This document shows positions 23,786-32,280 of a DNA stretch of 33,003 nt, piece by piece. Made by a program: the position numbers and the translations under genes. The notes under the pieces are model-generated. The model was not told the origin of the DNA and did not search any database. It worked only from the letters and a program-made list of their open reading frames with translations. The DNA is taken from the NCBI RefSeq assembly GCF_030418125.1, contig NZ_JAUHTR010000027.1, positions 1-33,003 of the forward strand, given 5' to 3'. How positions within the stretch are numbered: the first letter of the stretch is position 1; the number at the start of each line of letters is the position of its first letter. Origin of the DNA: Fictibacillus fluitans. GTDB lineage: Bacteria; Bacillota; Bacilli; Bacillales; Fictibacillaceae.

Positions 23786-24590
23786 GATGAAAGAGTTCCA
23801 AACTCTGAAAGCGCCACTTTTTGTGCCATTTATTACAGCGGGCGACCCTTCTTCTGAGGCGACGGTTGACCTTGCTCTTGCTCTTCAAAACGAAGGAGCT
23901 TCGGCCCTGGAGCTGGGGATCCCTTATTCTGATCCGCTCGCTGATGGCCCGGTCATCCAGCGTGCTTCCCTCCGTGCGCTTAAAAACGGAATGTCGCTCG
24001 AGAAAGCCATTAAGCTTGTTTCTGTTATGCGGGAGAAGGGCTTGACGATACCGGTTATCATCTTTACTTATTACAATCTTTTGTTACAATTGGGAGAACA
24101 GAAATTTTTTGAATTGGCAGCACAGCATGATATTGACGGGCTTCTTGTGCCCGATATGCCGTTTGAAGAAAGCAAAGAGCTTCAGGAAGCTTGTCTTCAG
24201 CATGATTTGAGCTTCATCTCCCTGGCTGCCCCTACAACATCCAGGGAGCGGCTTAAAGAGATCGGACGGACTGCCCAGGGCTTTTTGTATTGTATTTCCT
24301 CACTTGGCGTGACAGGGACAAGGACGTCGTTTGCCAATGACCTGGACTGTTTTCTGGAAAATGCCAAAGCTTCCAGCGGAGTTCCGGTGCTTGTAGGCTT
24401 CGGGCTTTCCAGCAGGGAACAGATGCAGCAGTTCGAAGGGAAATGCGACGGATATATTATGGGCAGTGCGATTGTCAAAAAAATTGAAGAATTGGGGCCT
24501 GAGCTTGTGAACATGGAAACGAAGGACAAAGCCATTGCGGCCTTTTCCGATTTCCTGTCCAAGGTGGTTCCGGTGAAAGTGTACAGTTAA
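23775..24590 (+). CDS. trpA: Tryptophan synthase alpha chain
   Basis: TIM-barrel subunit of 271 aa that splits indole-3-glycerol phosphate into indole and glyceraldehyde-3-phosphate and channels indole to TrpB. The catalytic Glu46 ([10 protein letters not shown]) and Asp57 ([11 protein letters not shown]) are both present, with PFITAGDP at the N-terminus and the phosphate-binding [13 protein letters not shown] and [14 protein letters not shown] 23775 has GGAGGA upstream; an earlier in-frame ATG at 23733 lies deep in trpB and would add 14 unrelated residues. hisC follows after 18 bases. Confidence 0.97.
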   Translation: MTTRMKEFQTLKAPLFVPFITAGDPSSEATVDLALALQNEGASALELGIPYSDPLADGPVIQRASLRALKNGMSLEKAIKLVSVMREKGLTIPVIIFTYYNLLLQLGEQKFFELAAQHDIDGLLVPDMPFEESKELQEACLQHDLSFISLAAPTTSRERLKEIGRTAQGFLYCISSLGVTGTRTSFANDLDCFLENAKASSGVPVLVGFGLSSREQMQQFEGKCDGYIMGSAIVKKIEELGPELVNMETKDKAIAAFSDFLSKVVPVKVYS

Positions 24591-24608
24591 CAGAAAGGAA
24601 GGGTCTTT

Positions 24609-25721
24609 GTGGAGGCGAAAAAACAACTGCAGAATTTAACACCCTATCAACCTGGAAAACCAATTGAAGAAGTAAAACGGGAATACGGCCTGACCAAAAT
24701 TACCAAATTGGCGTCAAACGAAAACCCATATGGCAGCTCCCCGTCTGTCAGGGATGCCATTATTGCCGAAACTGCTAATCTTGGACTGTATCCCGATGGC
24801 TACAGTGCAGAACTGAGAGATGAGCTTTCTGATTTTTTGGGTGTCAAAAAAGAAAACCTCATTTTCGGCAACGGTACGGATGAAGTTTTGCAGATACTCT
24901 CACGAAGTTATTTGCGTGAAGGCACCAATACGGTGATGGCGGAACATACCTTTCCACAATATAAGCACAACGCGGTGATTGAAGGGGCAGAAATACGTGA
25001 AATACCGCTCATTAACGGTGAGCATGATCTTAAAGGCATGCTCGGAGCCATTGATGAAAACACGAAAATTGTCTGGCTCTGCTCTCCAAACAATCCGACA
25101 GGGCATTATATCAGCCAAAACGCTTTTGAATCCTTTATGGCAAAGGTGCCTGAGCATGTTCTCGTCGTAAGTGATGAAGCGTATTATGAATACGTGGTGG
25201 CAGAGGATTATCCTGAAACTATTCCTTACCTCTCGCAATATCCTAACCTTGTAATCATGCGGACTTTTTCAAAAGCCTATGGTCTTGCTGCGCTTAGAAT
25301 CGGCTATGGGATAGCGGATGAACGCATTATTCGCGCCATAGAACCCGCCAGAGAGCCGTTCAACACTTCGAGAATTGCCCAGGCAGCTGCCCGTGCGGCC
25401 ATTAAAGACAAGAATTTTCTTGAAGATTGTCTGGACAAGAACAGAAAAGGACTTAAGCAGTATTACGACTTCTGCGAGAAAAATGGACTGTCCTATTATC
25501 CGTCACAGGGCAATTTTATTTTGATTGATTTTAAGGTAGATGCCAATATTCTGTTTCAGCATCTGCTGGAGAGAGGCTATATCGTACGCTCAGGAGCAGC
25601 GCTCGGCTTTCCTACAAGCTTGAGAATTACGGTGGGCGATGAGATTCAAAACAAAGAAATTATCAGCCATTTGGAAAAATATCTCGAAACTGCAGCAGGG
25701 ATAAAAAAGGAAACAGTTTAA
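24609..25721 (+). CDS. hisC: Histidinol-phosphate aminotransferase
   Basis: Class II PLP aminotransferase of 370 aa that aminates imidazole acetol phosphate in histidine synthesis. In B. subtilis the same enzyme also aminates prephenate-derived keto acids for Phe and Tyr. The PLP Lys is K222 in [16 protein letters not shown]. Other motifs are [21 protein letters not shown] (about 88-96), CSPNNPTGH (about 159-167) and SDEAYYEY. The start is GTG 24609, with AAGGAAGG upstream. tyrA and aroE, which follow it in B. subtilis, are missing, and a terminator follows. It should be under the same TRAP control as trpDCFBA. Confidence 0.96.
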   Translation: MEAKKQLQNLTPYQPGKPIEEVKREYGLTKITKLASNENPYGSSPSVRDAIIAETANLGLYPDGYSAELRDELSDFLGVKKENLIFGNGTDEVLQILSRSYLREGTNTVMAEHTFPQYKHNAVIEGAEIREIPLINGEHDLKGMLGAIDENTKIVWLCSPNNPTGHYISQNAFESFMAKVPEHVLVVSDEAYYEYVVAEDYPETIPYLSQYPNLVIMRTFSKAYGLAALRIGYGIADERIIRAIEPAREPFNTSRIAQAAARAAIKDKNFLEDCLDKNRKGLKQYYDFCEKNGLSYYPSQGNFILIDFKVDANILFQHLLERGYIVRSGAALGFPTSLRITVGDEIQNKEIISHLEKYLETAAGIKKETV

Positions 25722-25734
25722 GATTACTGCAGGG

Positions 25735-25761
25735 AAGAAGCCGAATTTCGGCTTCTTTTTT
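25735..25761 (+). terminator. Terminator of the trp-hisC operon
   Basis: AAGAAGCCGA (25735-25744) pairs with TCGGCTTCTT (25748-25757) around ATT, followed by T residues. Confidence 0.9.
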
Positions 25762-25790
25762 GTTGAATTCAAAATTTTCGAAAAACATGG

Positions 25791-25818
25791 TTGATTTTTA
25801 TCATGTACCTGCTATACT
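25791..25818 (+). promoter_or_regulatory. Extended -10 sigma-A promoter of a short transcript
   Basis: TTGATT (25791-25796), 16 bases, TATACT (25813-25818), with an extended -10 TG at 25810-25811. The predicted start is near 25825, about 70 bases before a strong terminator. Confidence 0.55.
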
Positions 25819-25823
25819 ATAAC

Positions 25824-25897
25824 TAATATGGTTTCTCTCCACTCCTATCCATATTATTGTTTTCCCTGACAGCGCTTTCATGGTCGGGGATTTTTTT
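25824..25897 (+). ncRNA. Candidate small RNA or attenuated leader between hisC and ypiA
   Basis: A self-contained unit of about 74 bases. TAATATGG (25824-25831) pairs perfectly with CCATATTA (25849-25856), leaving a 17-base pyrimidine-rich loop (25832-25848, with TCTCTCC and ACTCCT). Next comes the terminator stem TCCCTGAC (25863-25870) with GTCGGGGA (25883-25890) and T7. An exposed CU-rich loop is how several Gram-positive sRNAs pair with ribosome sites. It has no ORF worth noting. ypiA has its own promoter further on, so this looks independent, though a leader role is possible. The rest of the gap (25898-25971) shows nothing clear. Confidence 0.45.
25863..25897 (+). terminator. Terminator of the short transcript
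   Basis: Eight-base-pair stem, TCCCTGAC with GTCGGGGA and one T-G wobble, a 12-base loop and a T7 tail. Confidence 0.75.
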
Positions 25898-25971
25898 ATT
25901 GAATGGCAATCATAACTTTGCAAGGGAACTCATAGCCTGTCTATAGAAGGTGGGTTAGCCAAACGTACCTT

Positions 25972-26001
25972 TTGAAGTGAACCCTTACTCTCATGTATAA
26001 T
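25972..26001 (+). promoter_or_regulatory. Sigma-A promoter of ypiA
   Basis: TTGAAG (25972-25977), 18 bases, perfect TATAAT (25996-26001). The start codon of ypiA is about 40 bases downstream. Confidence 0.6.
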
Positions 26002-26043
26002 AATCGTATAGAATGATTGTAGTGAGAGAAGGAGTTTTTGCCA

Positions 26044-27303
26044 GTGGAAAAGTTACAGGAAGCCGTTACCCTTGTTGAAATGGGACATGTTCAGGAGGGC
26101 ATTCAGCTAGTTGAATTATTAAGAAAAGAAGCCGATCATCAAACTTTGTATGATATTGCCCGGCTTTATGAAAATTGGGGCCATCTTGATGAAGCAATAA
26201 AGATTGTTACCCAGCTGAGAGCACTCTATCCGGATGAAGGGGACCTTACCATCTTTGCTGCTGAACTCCTCATTGAAATGGAAAAAGAAGATGAAGCCCT
26301 GGAAATATTGGGGCAAATCAGTGCCTATGACGACTCTTATGTTCAATCCCTTCTTCTGCAGGCTGACCTTTACTTCATGCAGGGTCTTCACGAAGTGGCA
26401 GAGCAAAAGCTGCTGAAAGCAAGGAAGAGCAATCCGGAGGAACCGGTTCTTGCCTTTGCGCTCGGTGAACTTTATTTGGAACGTGGTGATTTCCTGAAAG
26501 CCGCTGCCTTCTTTCAAGAAGCAGAACCGATTGCAAACACCCTTCCGGAAGGTGATCTTTATTTAAGGCTTGCCGAATCGCTTAGCAGGGGAGGCAAGTT
26601 CGAAGAAGCGCTGGAATATTATAAAAAAGGTCTCGACGTTAAAAAAGAATTGCACAGCTTGTTCGGATATGGCATGACAGCTTTTAAAACAGGTGAATTT
26701 AAAACGGCAATCAGTGCCCTCACGGAATTAAAAGAGCTTGATCCGGATTACACTACCCTTTATCCCCTGCTCTCCTCAGCATATGAGGAAGAAGGTGCCC
26801 TGGATGAAGCCCTGGAGGCTGTCCGGGAAGGGATTGCCAAGGATGAATTCAATGAAGACCTGAAAGTCCGCGCTGCAAAGCTTCTGTACAGGATGGGCAG
26901 CAAGGATGAAGGCGAGCGGTTTGCAAGAGACGTTATTGCACTGAACCCTTCCAATGCAGAAGCTGTTCTTCACCTGTCTTCGCAGCTGAAGAAAGAAGAG
27001 CGGTTTGATGATATCATTGAACTCCTTACGCATGTCAAGGAGCAGGGAGATGAAACGCCTGAGATGGCGTGGGATCTTGCCTTTGCCTACAAAGAAGCCG
27101 AAGAATTTGATGCTGCCCGGCAGCAGTATGAATCAGCCTATCCCTATTTTAAAAACCATGAAGTTTTCTTAGAGGAATACGGAATGTTTCTGATTGAGGA
27201 AGGAGAACCTGAAAAGGCATCCGCAGTTCTGAAGCACGCCTTGTCATTAAATCCAAACCTTAATCATCTGGAAGAAATCATCAGCAGGCTTGAGGAATTT
27301 TAA
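26044..27303 (+). CDS. ypiA: Tetratricopeptide-repeat protein YpiA
   Basis: Acidic protein of 419 aa (B. subtilis YpiA about 423 aa) built almost wholly of TPR helix pairs, for example LYDIARLYENWGHLDEAIKI, LAFALGELYLERGDFLKAAAFF, LYLRLAESLSRGGKFEEALEYY and LEEYGMFLIEEGEPEKASAVL. TPR proteins are scaffolds for protein contacts; the partner here is unknown. It has no signal peptide or membrane segment. GTG 26044 is chosen because AAGGAG (26029-26034) is 9 bases upstream; TTG 26038 is too close to it. In B. subtilis it follows aroE at the end of the aro-trp cluster; here it follows hisC. Confidence 0.9.
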   Translation: MEKLQEAVTLVEMGHVQEGIQLVELLRKEADHQTLYDIARLYENWGHLDEAIKIVTQLRALYPDEGDLTIFAAELLIEMEKEDEALEILGQISAYDDSYVQSLLLQADLYFMQGLHEVAEQKLLKARKSNPEEPVLAFALGELYLERGDFLKAAAFFQEAEPIANTLPEGDLYLRLAESLSRGGKFEEALEYYKKGLDVKKELHSLFGYGMTAFKTGEFKTAISALTELKELDPDYTTLYPLLSSAYEEEGALDEALEAVREGIAKDEFNEDLKVRAAKLLYRMGSKDEGERFARDVIALNPSNAEAVLHLSSQLKKEERFDDIIELLTHVKEQGDETPEMAWDLAFAYKEAEEFDAARQQYESAYPYFKNHEVFLEEYGMFLIEEGEPEKASAVLKHALSLNPNLNHLEEIISRLEEF

Positions 27304-27396
27304 TACAAATAATCTTTCCTGCAAGAAGGATTTATCGAGCAGGCCAAGAATATACTAAAGTAATATACTTTGGTTAGGAATGATGGGGGGATCACG

Positions 27397-27933
27397 ATGA
27401 GCAGCACCGTTTCTGTCCTAGAAAAAAAGGATTTTATTAAATGGTTTTTAAATCATTATCAATTAAAAAAACGTGAGTGCGTCTGGTTGTTAAACTACCT
27501 TGTCAGTGACGACCAGCTCATGGAAAAGGTTCACTTTGTAGAAAAAGCCGAATATTGCCCTAAAGCCATTATTATGTCAGCTCAATGCACGGATGGTGTA
27601 CCATTTCGTTTTTACAAGCAAAATGTGCTGACGACCGATGCTGAAAAATCATTCCACGACATTCGCCTGAACCAGGAAGAAGATATTTTTATTGAACTTA
27701 ACTTCAACTCTTCAAGACTTACACCGGAATATGCCTCTGTGCTGGAGGAAAATCCCCACCTGCCTGATAATATGGTAACCGACCGCAAATACGGTCTCTG
27801 GGCAGAACTTATATTGGATCAATCGGTTTCCCAGTTTAAAAGACAAAAAATATTGGTGAAGATTGATCAGGCACTGGACCAAAAAGATGAAGTAACATTT
27901 CAAGAACTTACGGAAGAACTAAGAAAATTGTAG
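27397..27933 (+). CDS. ypiB: UPF0302 protein YpiB with C-terminal IDEAL domain
   Basis: Soluble protein of 178 aa (B. subtilis YpiB 179 aa). The N-terminal UPF0302 part has [19 protein letters not shown] and [19 protein letters not shown]. The C-terminus [27 protein letters not shown] fits the short IDEAL domain. The biochemical role is unknown. ATG 27397 has a G-rich ribosome site (GGGGGG) 7 bases upstream; a start at 27370 in frame would add MVRNDGGIT without a better site. It is 93 bases after ypiA and has its own terminator. Order ypiA-ypiB-ypiF-qcrA is as in B. subtilis. Confidence 0.88.
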   Translation: MSSTVSVLEKKDFIKWFLNHYQLKKRECVWLLNYLVSDDQLMEKVHFVEKAEYCPKAIIMSAQCTDGVPFRFYKQNVLTTDAEKSFHDIRLNQEEDIFIELNFNSSRLTPEYASVLEENPHLPDNMVTDRKYGLWAELILDQSVSQFKRQKILVKIDQALDQKDEVTFQELTEELRKL

Positions 27934-27965
27934 CCCTCTTTCAAAAAAGGAGGGCTTTATTTTTT
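27932..27965 (+). terminator. Terminator of ypiB
   Basis: AGCCCTC (27932-27938) pairs with GAGGGCT (27950-27956), followed by a T-rich tail. It overlaps the ypiB stop codon. Confidence 0.8.
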
Positions 27966-28024
27966 ATTTTCTGATACGATGATGAATACAACGACATTAC
28001 CTACATACAAAAGGAGTTTCGCAA

Positions 28025-28486
28025 ATGAAATGGAGTTCAGGAAATATTACCGTTTACCAGCAGTCAAAAGAGTTTGTGGATACTGCCATCATTCCTCTTC
28101 TTCCTTTGTCGTTCGGTTCTTCCATGAGGACAAGCGCCAGCATGGCGGATTATTCCACGCTGATCGGAGAGGAGACCGAGCGGCAGCTTCACGGACGCCT
28201 GTTTCTTTTGCCTCCGTTCACGTACTTGATGGAGGAAGACAGTGAAACCCTGATGCTTCGGCTGCATTCATGGGTGAAGGAACTGAAAGCTGAAGGACTT
28301 CGCCATGTCTATTTTCTGACGAGTGATTCCCAGTGGAAAAAAAGGGAGCAGGAGCTTGGGGAGACTCTTTTATGGCTGCCTGTCATTCCGATGGAGACAA
28401 TGGACGAGGATTACCGGGAGGAGATTGTAAAAGAACAGGTGAAACAGCTGTTTCAGGTTATTTTGCATAAATGGCAAGAAAGCTAA
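28025..28486 (+). CDS. ypiF: DUF2487 protein YpiF
   Basis: Soluble protein of 153 aa (B. subtilis YpiF about 148 aa). Recognisable stretches are KWSSGNITVYQQSKEFVDTA, IIPLLPLSFG and GRLFLLPPFTYL, with a charged C-terminal half. It has been placed next to the qcr operon in many Bacillaceae, which suggests but does not prove a link to respiration. ATG 28025 has AAAGGAG upstream. No membrane segment, signal peptide or catalytic motif is visible. It is separated from qcrA by 133 bases that hold a promoter, so it is not clearly in the qcr operon. Confidence 0.82.
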   Translation: MKWSSGNITVYQQSKEFVDTAIIPLLPLSFGSSMRTSASMADYSTLIGEETERQLHGRLFLLPPFTYLMEEDSETLMLRLHSWVKELKAEGLRHVYFLTSDSQWKKREQELGETLLWLPVIPMETMDEDYREEIVKEQVKQLFQVILHKWQES

Positions 28487-28515
28487 AAAGCAGGCATTGG
28501 AGAATCAGGTTCATA

Positions 28516-28545
28516 TTGACAGTAAAAGTCAACTTACGCTATCAT
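28516..28545 (+). promoter_or_regulatory. Sigma-A promoter of qcrABC
   Basis: A perfect TTGACA (28516-28521), 18 bases, then TATCAT (28540-28545). About 70 bases of leader precede qcrA. Confidence 0.6.
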
Positions 28546-28619
28546 GTTAATGTCCTAGTAATATGTGTGTAAACCAATTGTCCGGATGGACGTTATTTAC
28601 AGCAAGGGGGGGAAACGAA

Positions 28620-29123
28620 ATGTCTAAGGAAGATATCTCCAGGCGCCAGTTTTTGAATTACACATTAACCGGAGTTGGAGGATTCATGGCTGCAGGAATG
28701 CTGATGCCCATGGTGCGTTTTGCCATCGACCCCATTCTTGAAAAGGGTGCGAGCCAGGATATGGTAGCGGTTACGGAAGTCAGCAAAATCGGCAAGGAAC
28801 CAAAGCGCTTTAACTTCAAAATCAAGCAGAAAGACGGCTGGTATGAATCAGAGGTGACCCAATCCGCATGGGTTTACAAAAACAGTAAAGGCGAATTAAT
28901 AGCGCTTTCACCAGTTTGTAAGCATTTGGGATGCACGATTGACTGGAATACTGATCCTGCCCATCCGAGCCAGTTTTATTGTCCTTGCCACGGAGGCCGT
29001 TATGAGAAAGACGGAACGAATATTAAAGGTACACCGCCTCTTGCGCCTCTCGATGTGTATGACAGCCAGGTAAAAGATGGAAAATTGTATCTAGGAAAGG
29101 CAAAACCACGAAAGGGGGCGTAA
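28620..29123 (+). CDS. qcrA: Menaquinol:cytochrome c reductase, Rieske iron-sulfur subunit
   Basis: Subunit of 167 aa of the cytochrome b6c complex, which passes electrons from menaquinol to cytochrome c. The [2Fe-2S] ligands are C100 and H102 (CKHLGC) and C121 and H124 (CPCHGG), with C105 and C123 forming the usual disulfide. The N-terminus SRRQFLNYTLTGVGGFMAAG is a Tat-type signal anchor. ATG 28620 has a run of seven G upstream at good spacing; in-frame codons upstream to 28563 lack a site. qcrB starts 3 bases after the stop codon. Confidence 0.97.
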   Translation: MSKEDISRRQFLNYTLTGVGGFMAAGMLMPMVRFAIDPILEKGASQDMVAVTEVSKIGKEPKRFNFKIKQKDGWYESEVTQSAWVYKNSKGELIALSPVCKHLGCTIDWNTDPAHPSQFYCPCHGGRYEKDGTNIKGTPPLAPLDVYDSQVKDGKLYLGKAKPRKGA

Positions 29124-29126
29124 TCA

Positions 29127-29798
29127 GTGCTGCAAAAGATTTACGACTGGGTGGACGAGCGTTTGGATATTACGCCGCTCTGGCGAGATGTGGCTGACCA
29201 TGAAGTGCCTGAGCACGTGAATCCCGCCCATCATTTTTCCGCGTTTGTTTATTGTTTTGGAGGATTGACGTTTTTTATTACCGTCATCCAGATCCTGTCT
29301 GGAATGTTCTTGACCATGTATTATGTTCCGGATATTGTAAATGCCTGGGAATCTGTGTATTATCTGCAGAATCAAGTGGCATTCGGTGTCATTGTTAGGG
29401 GAATGCATCACTGGGGAGCCAGCTTGGTAATTGTTATGATGTTTTTACATACTTTACGCGTATTCTTCCAGGGAGCATATAAGAAGCCTCGTGAATTGAA
29501 CTGGGTAGTAGGAGTATTGATCTTTTTCGTTATGCTTGGACTTGGTTTCACAGGGTACTTGCTGCCATGGGATATGAAAGCGCTGTTCGCAACGAAGGTA
29601 GGGATTCAAATCGCTGAAACGATTCCCGTTATTGGGCCGATTGCCAAGACCTTCCTTGCTGGAGGAGAAATCATCGGAGCACAGACGCTCACACGTTTCT
29701 TCGCCATACATGTTTTCTTCCTGCCGGCTGCACTTTTAGCGCTGATGGGTGCCCACTTTATCATGATTCGTAAACAGGGGATCTCCGGACCGCTGTAA
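29127..29798 (+). CDS. qcrB: Menaquinol:cytochrome c reductase, cytochrome b6 subunit
   Basis: Integral membrane subunit of 223 aa with four membrane helices. Heme-ligand histidines lie in RGMHHWGASLVIVMMFLHTLR and FAIHVFFLPAALLALMGAHF. Cys43 (VYCFGG) is at the position that binds an extra heme covalently in B. subtilis QcrB, so a heme ci is likely. The start is GTG 29127 with AAGGGGG upstream in the end of qcrA. Unlike most related operons there is a 139-base gap before qcrC, which contains a hairpin. Confidence 0.97.
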   Translation: MLQKIYDWVDERLDITPLWRDVADHEVPEHVNPAHHFSAFVYCFGGLTFFITVIQILSGMFLTMYYVPDIVNAWESVYYLQNQVAFGVIVRGMHHWGASLVIVMMFLHTLRVFFQGAYKKPRELNWVVGVLIFFVMLGLGFTGYLLPWDMKALFATKVGIQIAETIPVIGPIAKTFLAGGEIIGAQTLTRFFAIHVFFLPAALLALMGAHFIMIRKQGISGPL

Positions 29799-29845
29799 AA
29801 TTGTTTTTTTAATTATCTTTATTTTTCAAATTCAGTCTGAAACCG

Positions 29846-29865
29846 CTCTTTTGGCTAAAAAAGAG
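29846..29865 (+). other. Intergenic hairpin between qcrB and qcrC
   Basis: CTCTTTT (29846-29852) pairs with AAAAGAG (29859-29865) around GGCTAA. No T run follows, so it is unlikely to be a terminator. It may be an mRNA processing or stability element. The rest of this 139-base gap shows two AGCTTCT copies and the qcrC ribosome site GGGAGGG. Confidence 0.5.
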
Positions 29866-29937
29866 AGGATGCTGGCGGATAAAAGCTTCTGCTGATGATA
29901 CAGAGCTTCTAAACGCTACGAAAAGGGAGGGAGAAAG

Positions 29938-30696
29938 ATGCATCGAGGCAAAGGAATGAGATTTGTAGGTGACTCGCGTGTGCCTGCAGAGCGCAAGCCG
30001 AACATTCCAAAAGATTATTCAGAGTATCCCGGAAAGACAGAAGCATTCTGGCCAAACTTCCTTTTGAAAGAATGGATGGTAGGTGCCGTCTTTTTAATAG
30101 GGTATTTAATCTTAACCATTTCGCACGAATCTCCGCTGGAACGTAAGGCAGATCCGACGGATGCCGGGTATATCCCGCTTCCAGACTGGTATTTCCTTTT
30201 CTTGTACCAGCTATTGAAATACAAGTATGCTGCCGGTGATTATGTATTGATCGGTACGATAGTTATTCCTGGTCTTGCGTTTGGAGCATTGCTGCTTGCC
30301 CCGTGGCTCGACAGAGGACCGGAACGGCGACCTTCAAGACGTCCAGTTGCAACAGGGTTAATGCTTATTGCTCTCATTTCCGTTACATACCTGACGTGGG
30401 AGTCGGTTGTTACCCATGACTGGGAAAAAGCAAAAGAGCAAGGGAAAATCGTGGAGACCAACATTGATAAAAATGATCCTGGCTACCAAGTCTTTAAAAG
30501 TCAGTCATGTGTAGGGTGTCACGGCTCGGAATTGTCCGGCGGAACAGGTCCATCCCTGATCGGAACCGGACTCAAGCCTGAGGATATTATGAAAATTGCC
30601 AAAGAAGGCCGAGGCGCAATGCCTGCCAACGCTTACAAGGGCAATGAAGAAGATTTAAAGAAATTGGCTACTTTTATATCCAAACTGGAAAAATAG
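29938..30696 (+). CDS. qcrC: Menaquinol:cytochrome c reductase, cytochrome b/c subunit
   Basis: Subunit of 252 aa (B. subtilis QcrC 255 aa), a fusion of a subunit-IV-like membrane part with a cytochrome c domain. The membrane part has about three helices and the quinol-site PDWY motif (82-85). The c domain has the covalent heme site CVGCH (191-195) and the axial Met near 228 (GRGAMPA). ATG 29938 has GGGAGGG upstream. It completes qcrABC and is followed by a terminator. The c domain should face the outside, ready to reduce cytochrome c or an oxidase. Confidence 0.97.
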   Translation: MHRGKGMRFVGDSRVPAERKPNIPKDYSEYPGKTEAFWPNFLLKEWMVGAVFLIGYLILTISHESPLERKADPTDAGYIPLPDWYFLFLYQLLKYKYAAGDYVLIGTIVIPGLAFGALLLAPWLDRGPERRPSRRPVATGLMLIALISVTYLTWESVVTHDWEKAKEQGKIVETNIDKNDPGYQVFKSQSCVGCHGSELSGGTGPSLIGTGLKPEDIMKIAKEGRGAMPANAYKGNEEDLKKLATFISKLEK

Positions 30697-30702
30697 TAAT
30701 GA

Positions 30703-30734
30703 AAAAAAGCTGGCTTCTATAGTCGGCTTTTTTT
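30703..30734 (+). terminator. Terminator of qcrABC
   Basis: AAAAAAGCTG (30703-30712) pairs with CGGCTTTTTT (30724-30733), with one T-G wobble and an 11-base loop, followed by T. Confidence 0.75.
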
Positions 30735-30763
30735 ACATCATTCAGCATGTTAGGAGAAAAGAA

Positions 30764-31348
30764 ATGATTTATCTTTACGGAATCCTGAAGCAAAGGTGGT
30801 TTTTAACCTGTTTGCTGATTGTCAATATTCTCGGGACAGCTTACGGATACTACTGGTACAAAGACCAATTGGCAGCAACCCCTCTGAAATTTGTTCTTTT
30901 TGTGCCCGACAGTCCGACTGCAAGCCTGTTCTTTGTCTTTGTCCTTATTGCTTTTCTGTTTGGAAAAAATATTCCGTATATGGAAGCACTGGCTGCTGTA
31001 AGCTTATTTAAATATGGAATATGGGCAGTAGGGATGAATATAGCAGGGGGCGTGGTGGCTCCACCGCTGTACTGGGAAAGCTATATGCTGATTTTTTCGC
31101 ATTTGGGGATGGCTATTGAAGGACTTCTGTACACCTCATATTATAAGATCAAGCTGCGTCATATGGCGGTTGCCGCTCTGTGGGTGTTCCATAATGAAAT
31201 CATAGATTATGTTTATGGAATGATGCCCCGTTACGATATACTGGCCGACCATATGCAGCTGATCGGCTACCTGACATTCTGGCTGAGCGCCATTTCAGTT
31301 TCGCTTGTTTATGTACTCACCCGTGAGGTGCAGCCGAGCGGCAAATAG
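30764..31348 (+). CDS. ypjA: DUF1405 membrane protein YpjA
   Basis: Integral membrane protein of 194 aa (B. subtilis YpjA 185 aa) with about five or six segments, including FLTCLLIVNILGTAYGYYWY, LFFVFVLIAFLFG and a C-terminal LTFWLSAISVSLVYVL. Conserved polar patches are YWYKDQL, MLIFSHLGMAIEG and VFHNEIIDY. The function is unknown; it lies between qcrC and ypjB as in B. subtilis. ATG 30764 has TAGGAGA upstream. ypjB begins 60 bases downstream. Confidence 0.86.
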   Translation: MIYLYGILKQRWFLTCLLIVNILGTAYGYYWYKDQLAATPLKFVLFVPDSPTASLFFVFVLIAFLFGKNIPYMEALAAVSLFKYGIWAVGMNIAGGVVAPPLYWESYMLIFSHLGMAIEGLLYTSYYKIKLRHMAVAALWVFHNEIIDYVYGMMPRYDILADHMQLIGYLTFWLSAISVSLVYVLTREVQPSGK

Positions 31349-31408
31349 AGGTCTATCCTTGTCCGTTTTCTCATATGATGGGTTATACCCGGTATGGGAG
31401 GGACAAGA

Positions 31409-32209
31409 ATGGGAAGAAAACGAAAAACCGCTGCAGCGTTAAGCGCTTTTCTGCTATTAATGCCGGCAGATGTTCATGCTGCTGGCAGTGATCAACACCC
31501 GGACTTTGACAATGTAACCCGATTGTCTGATAAAGCGCTCGAGCTTGCCAAGGAAGAACGGTATAAAGAAGCAAGTGAGGTTCTCTTCTATATGTCATCC
31601 CAATTTGGCAAGGATGTGGCGAAAAGTGATCTTGCGGATGACAAGATCCGGATGGTGGACATGACCATGGAAAACACGATAGAAACCCTTGGCAGGGCAG
31701 AGGAATCCCGTGATGTGAAAATCAGCACCCTTACCGGTGTTCGGCTTCTTATGGACGCCTTGGTTTCAGACCATCAGCCACTGTGGAAACAGACCGAGTA
31801 TCAGATTATGAATCCAATCAAAGCGATGCAGCTGTCTCTGAAAAAAAGGGAAGATCAATCATTCCAGGAGGCCGCAAACGAATTTCTGGCCAATTATAAC
31901 ATGATACGCCCCGCTGTCAGTATGGATGTGACCGAGGCAGTTTTTGACCAGGTGGACGGGGACGTGCAATATATTGAAGGAACAAGGACAAATATGATTT
32001 CGGCAAAGGAAAGCAGGGAAAAACTGACATCGATTCAAAAAGACTTCGAAAAGTTGTTTGATGCAAAAGAAGATTCTTCCGATCCTTCATTATTTTGGCT
32101 GATTTTTTCAATCGGCGGCATTATTTTTTCTACATTATTTTATGTCGGATGGAGAAAATACAAAGCAGAGACAGAAAGTGTTAAGGCAGTGGAAAAGCCG
32201 GAGGAATGA
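31409..32209 (+). CDS. ypjB: Sporulation protein YpjB
   Basis: Protein of 266 aa (B. subtilis 264 aa) of the Spore_YpjB family. It has an N-terminal signal peptide (basic MGRKRKT, hydrophobic AAALSAFLLLMPA, cleavage after VHA), a helical hydrophilic body, and a C-terminal membrane anchor FWLIFSIGGIIFSTLFYVGW (about residues 227-246) with a short charged tail. The family is annotated as sporulation-related, but the molecular role is unclear. ATG 31409 has GGGAGGG upstream; an in-frame codon at 31394 is poorer. A bitopic protein with the body outside the membrane is expected. Confidence 0.85.
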   Translation: MGRKRKTAAALSAFLLLMPADVHAAGSDQHPDFDNVTRLSDKALELAKEERYKEASEVLFYMSSQFGKDVAKSDLADDKIRMVDMTMENTIETLGRAEESRDVKISTLTGVRLLMDALVSDHQPLWKQTEYQIMNPIKAMQLSLKKREDQSFQEAANEFLANYNMIRPAVSMDVTEAVFDQVDGDVQYIEGTRTNMISAKESREKLTSIQKDFEKLFDAKEDSSDPSLFWLIFSIGGIIFSTLFYVGWRKYKAETESVKAVEKPEE

Positions 32210-32218
32210 GCATTCTAA

Positions 32219-32247
32219 TTGACACAGGGGCTATACATTAATACAAT
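32219..32247 (+). promoter_or_regulatory. Strong sigma-A promoter of the zinc metallopeptidase gene
   Basis: A perfect TTGACA (32219-32224), 17 bases, TACAAT (32242-32247). This is the best consensus match in the window. Confidence 0.75.
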
Positions 32248-32280
32248 TAAAGTATAAATTTAAGTGGAGGAATGCCATAA

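Noticed and set aside
27980-28012. sigma-G-like TGAATA and CATACAA upstream of ypiF
   Set aside because: The spacer is about 15 bases instead of 17-18, and the second element abuts the ribosome site, leaving no room for a transcription start.
31371-31379. sigma-E-like CATATGAT before ypjB
   Set aside because: No acceptable -35 element is found at the right distance, although ypjB is a sporulation-family gene.
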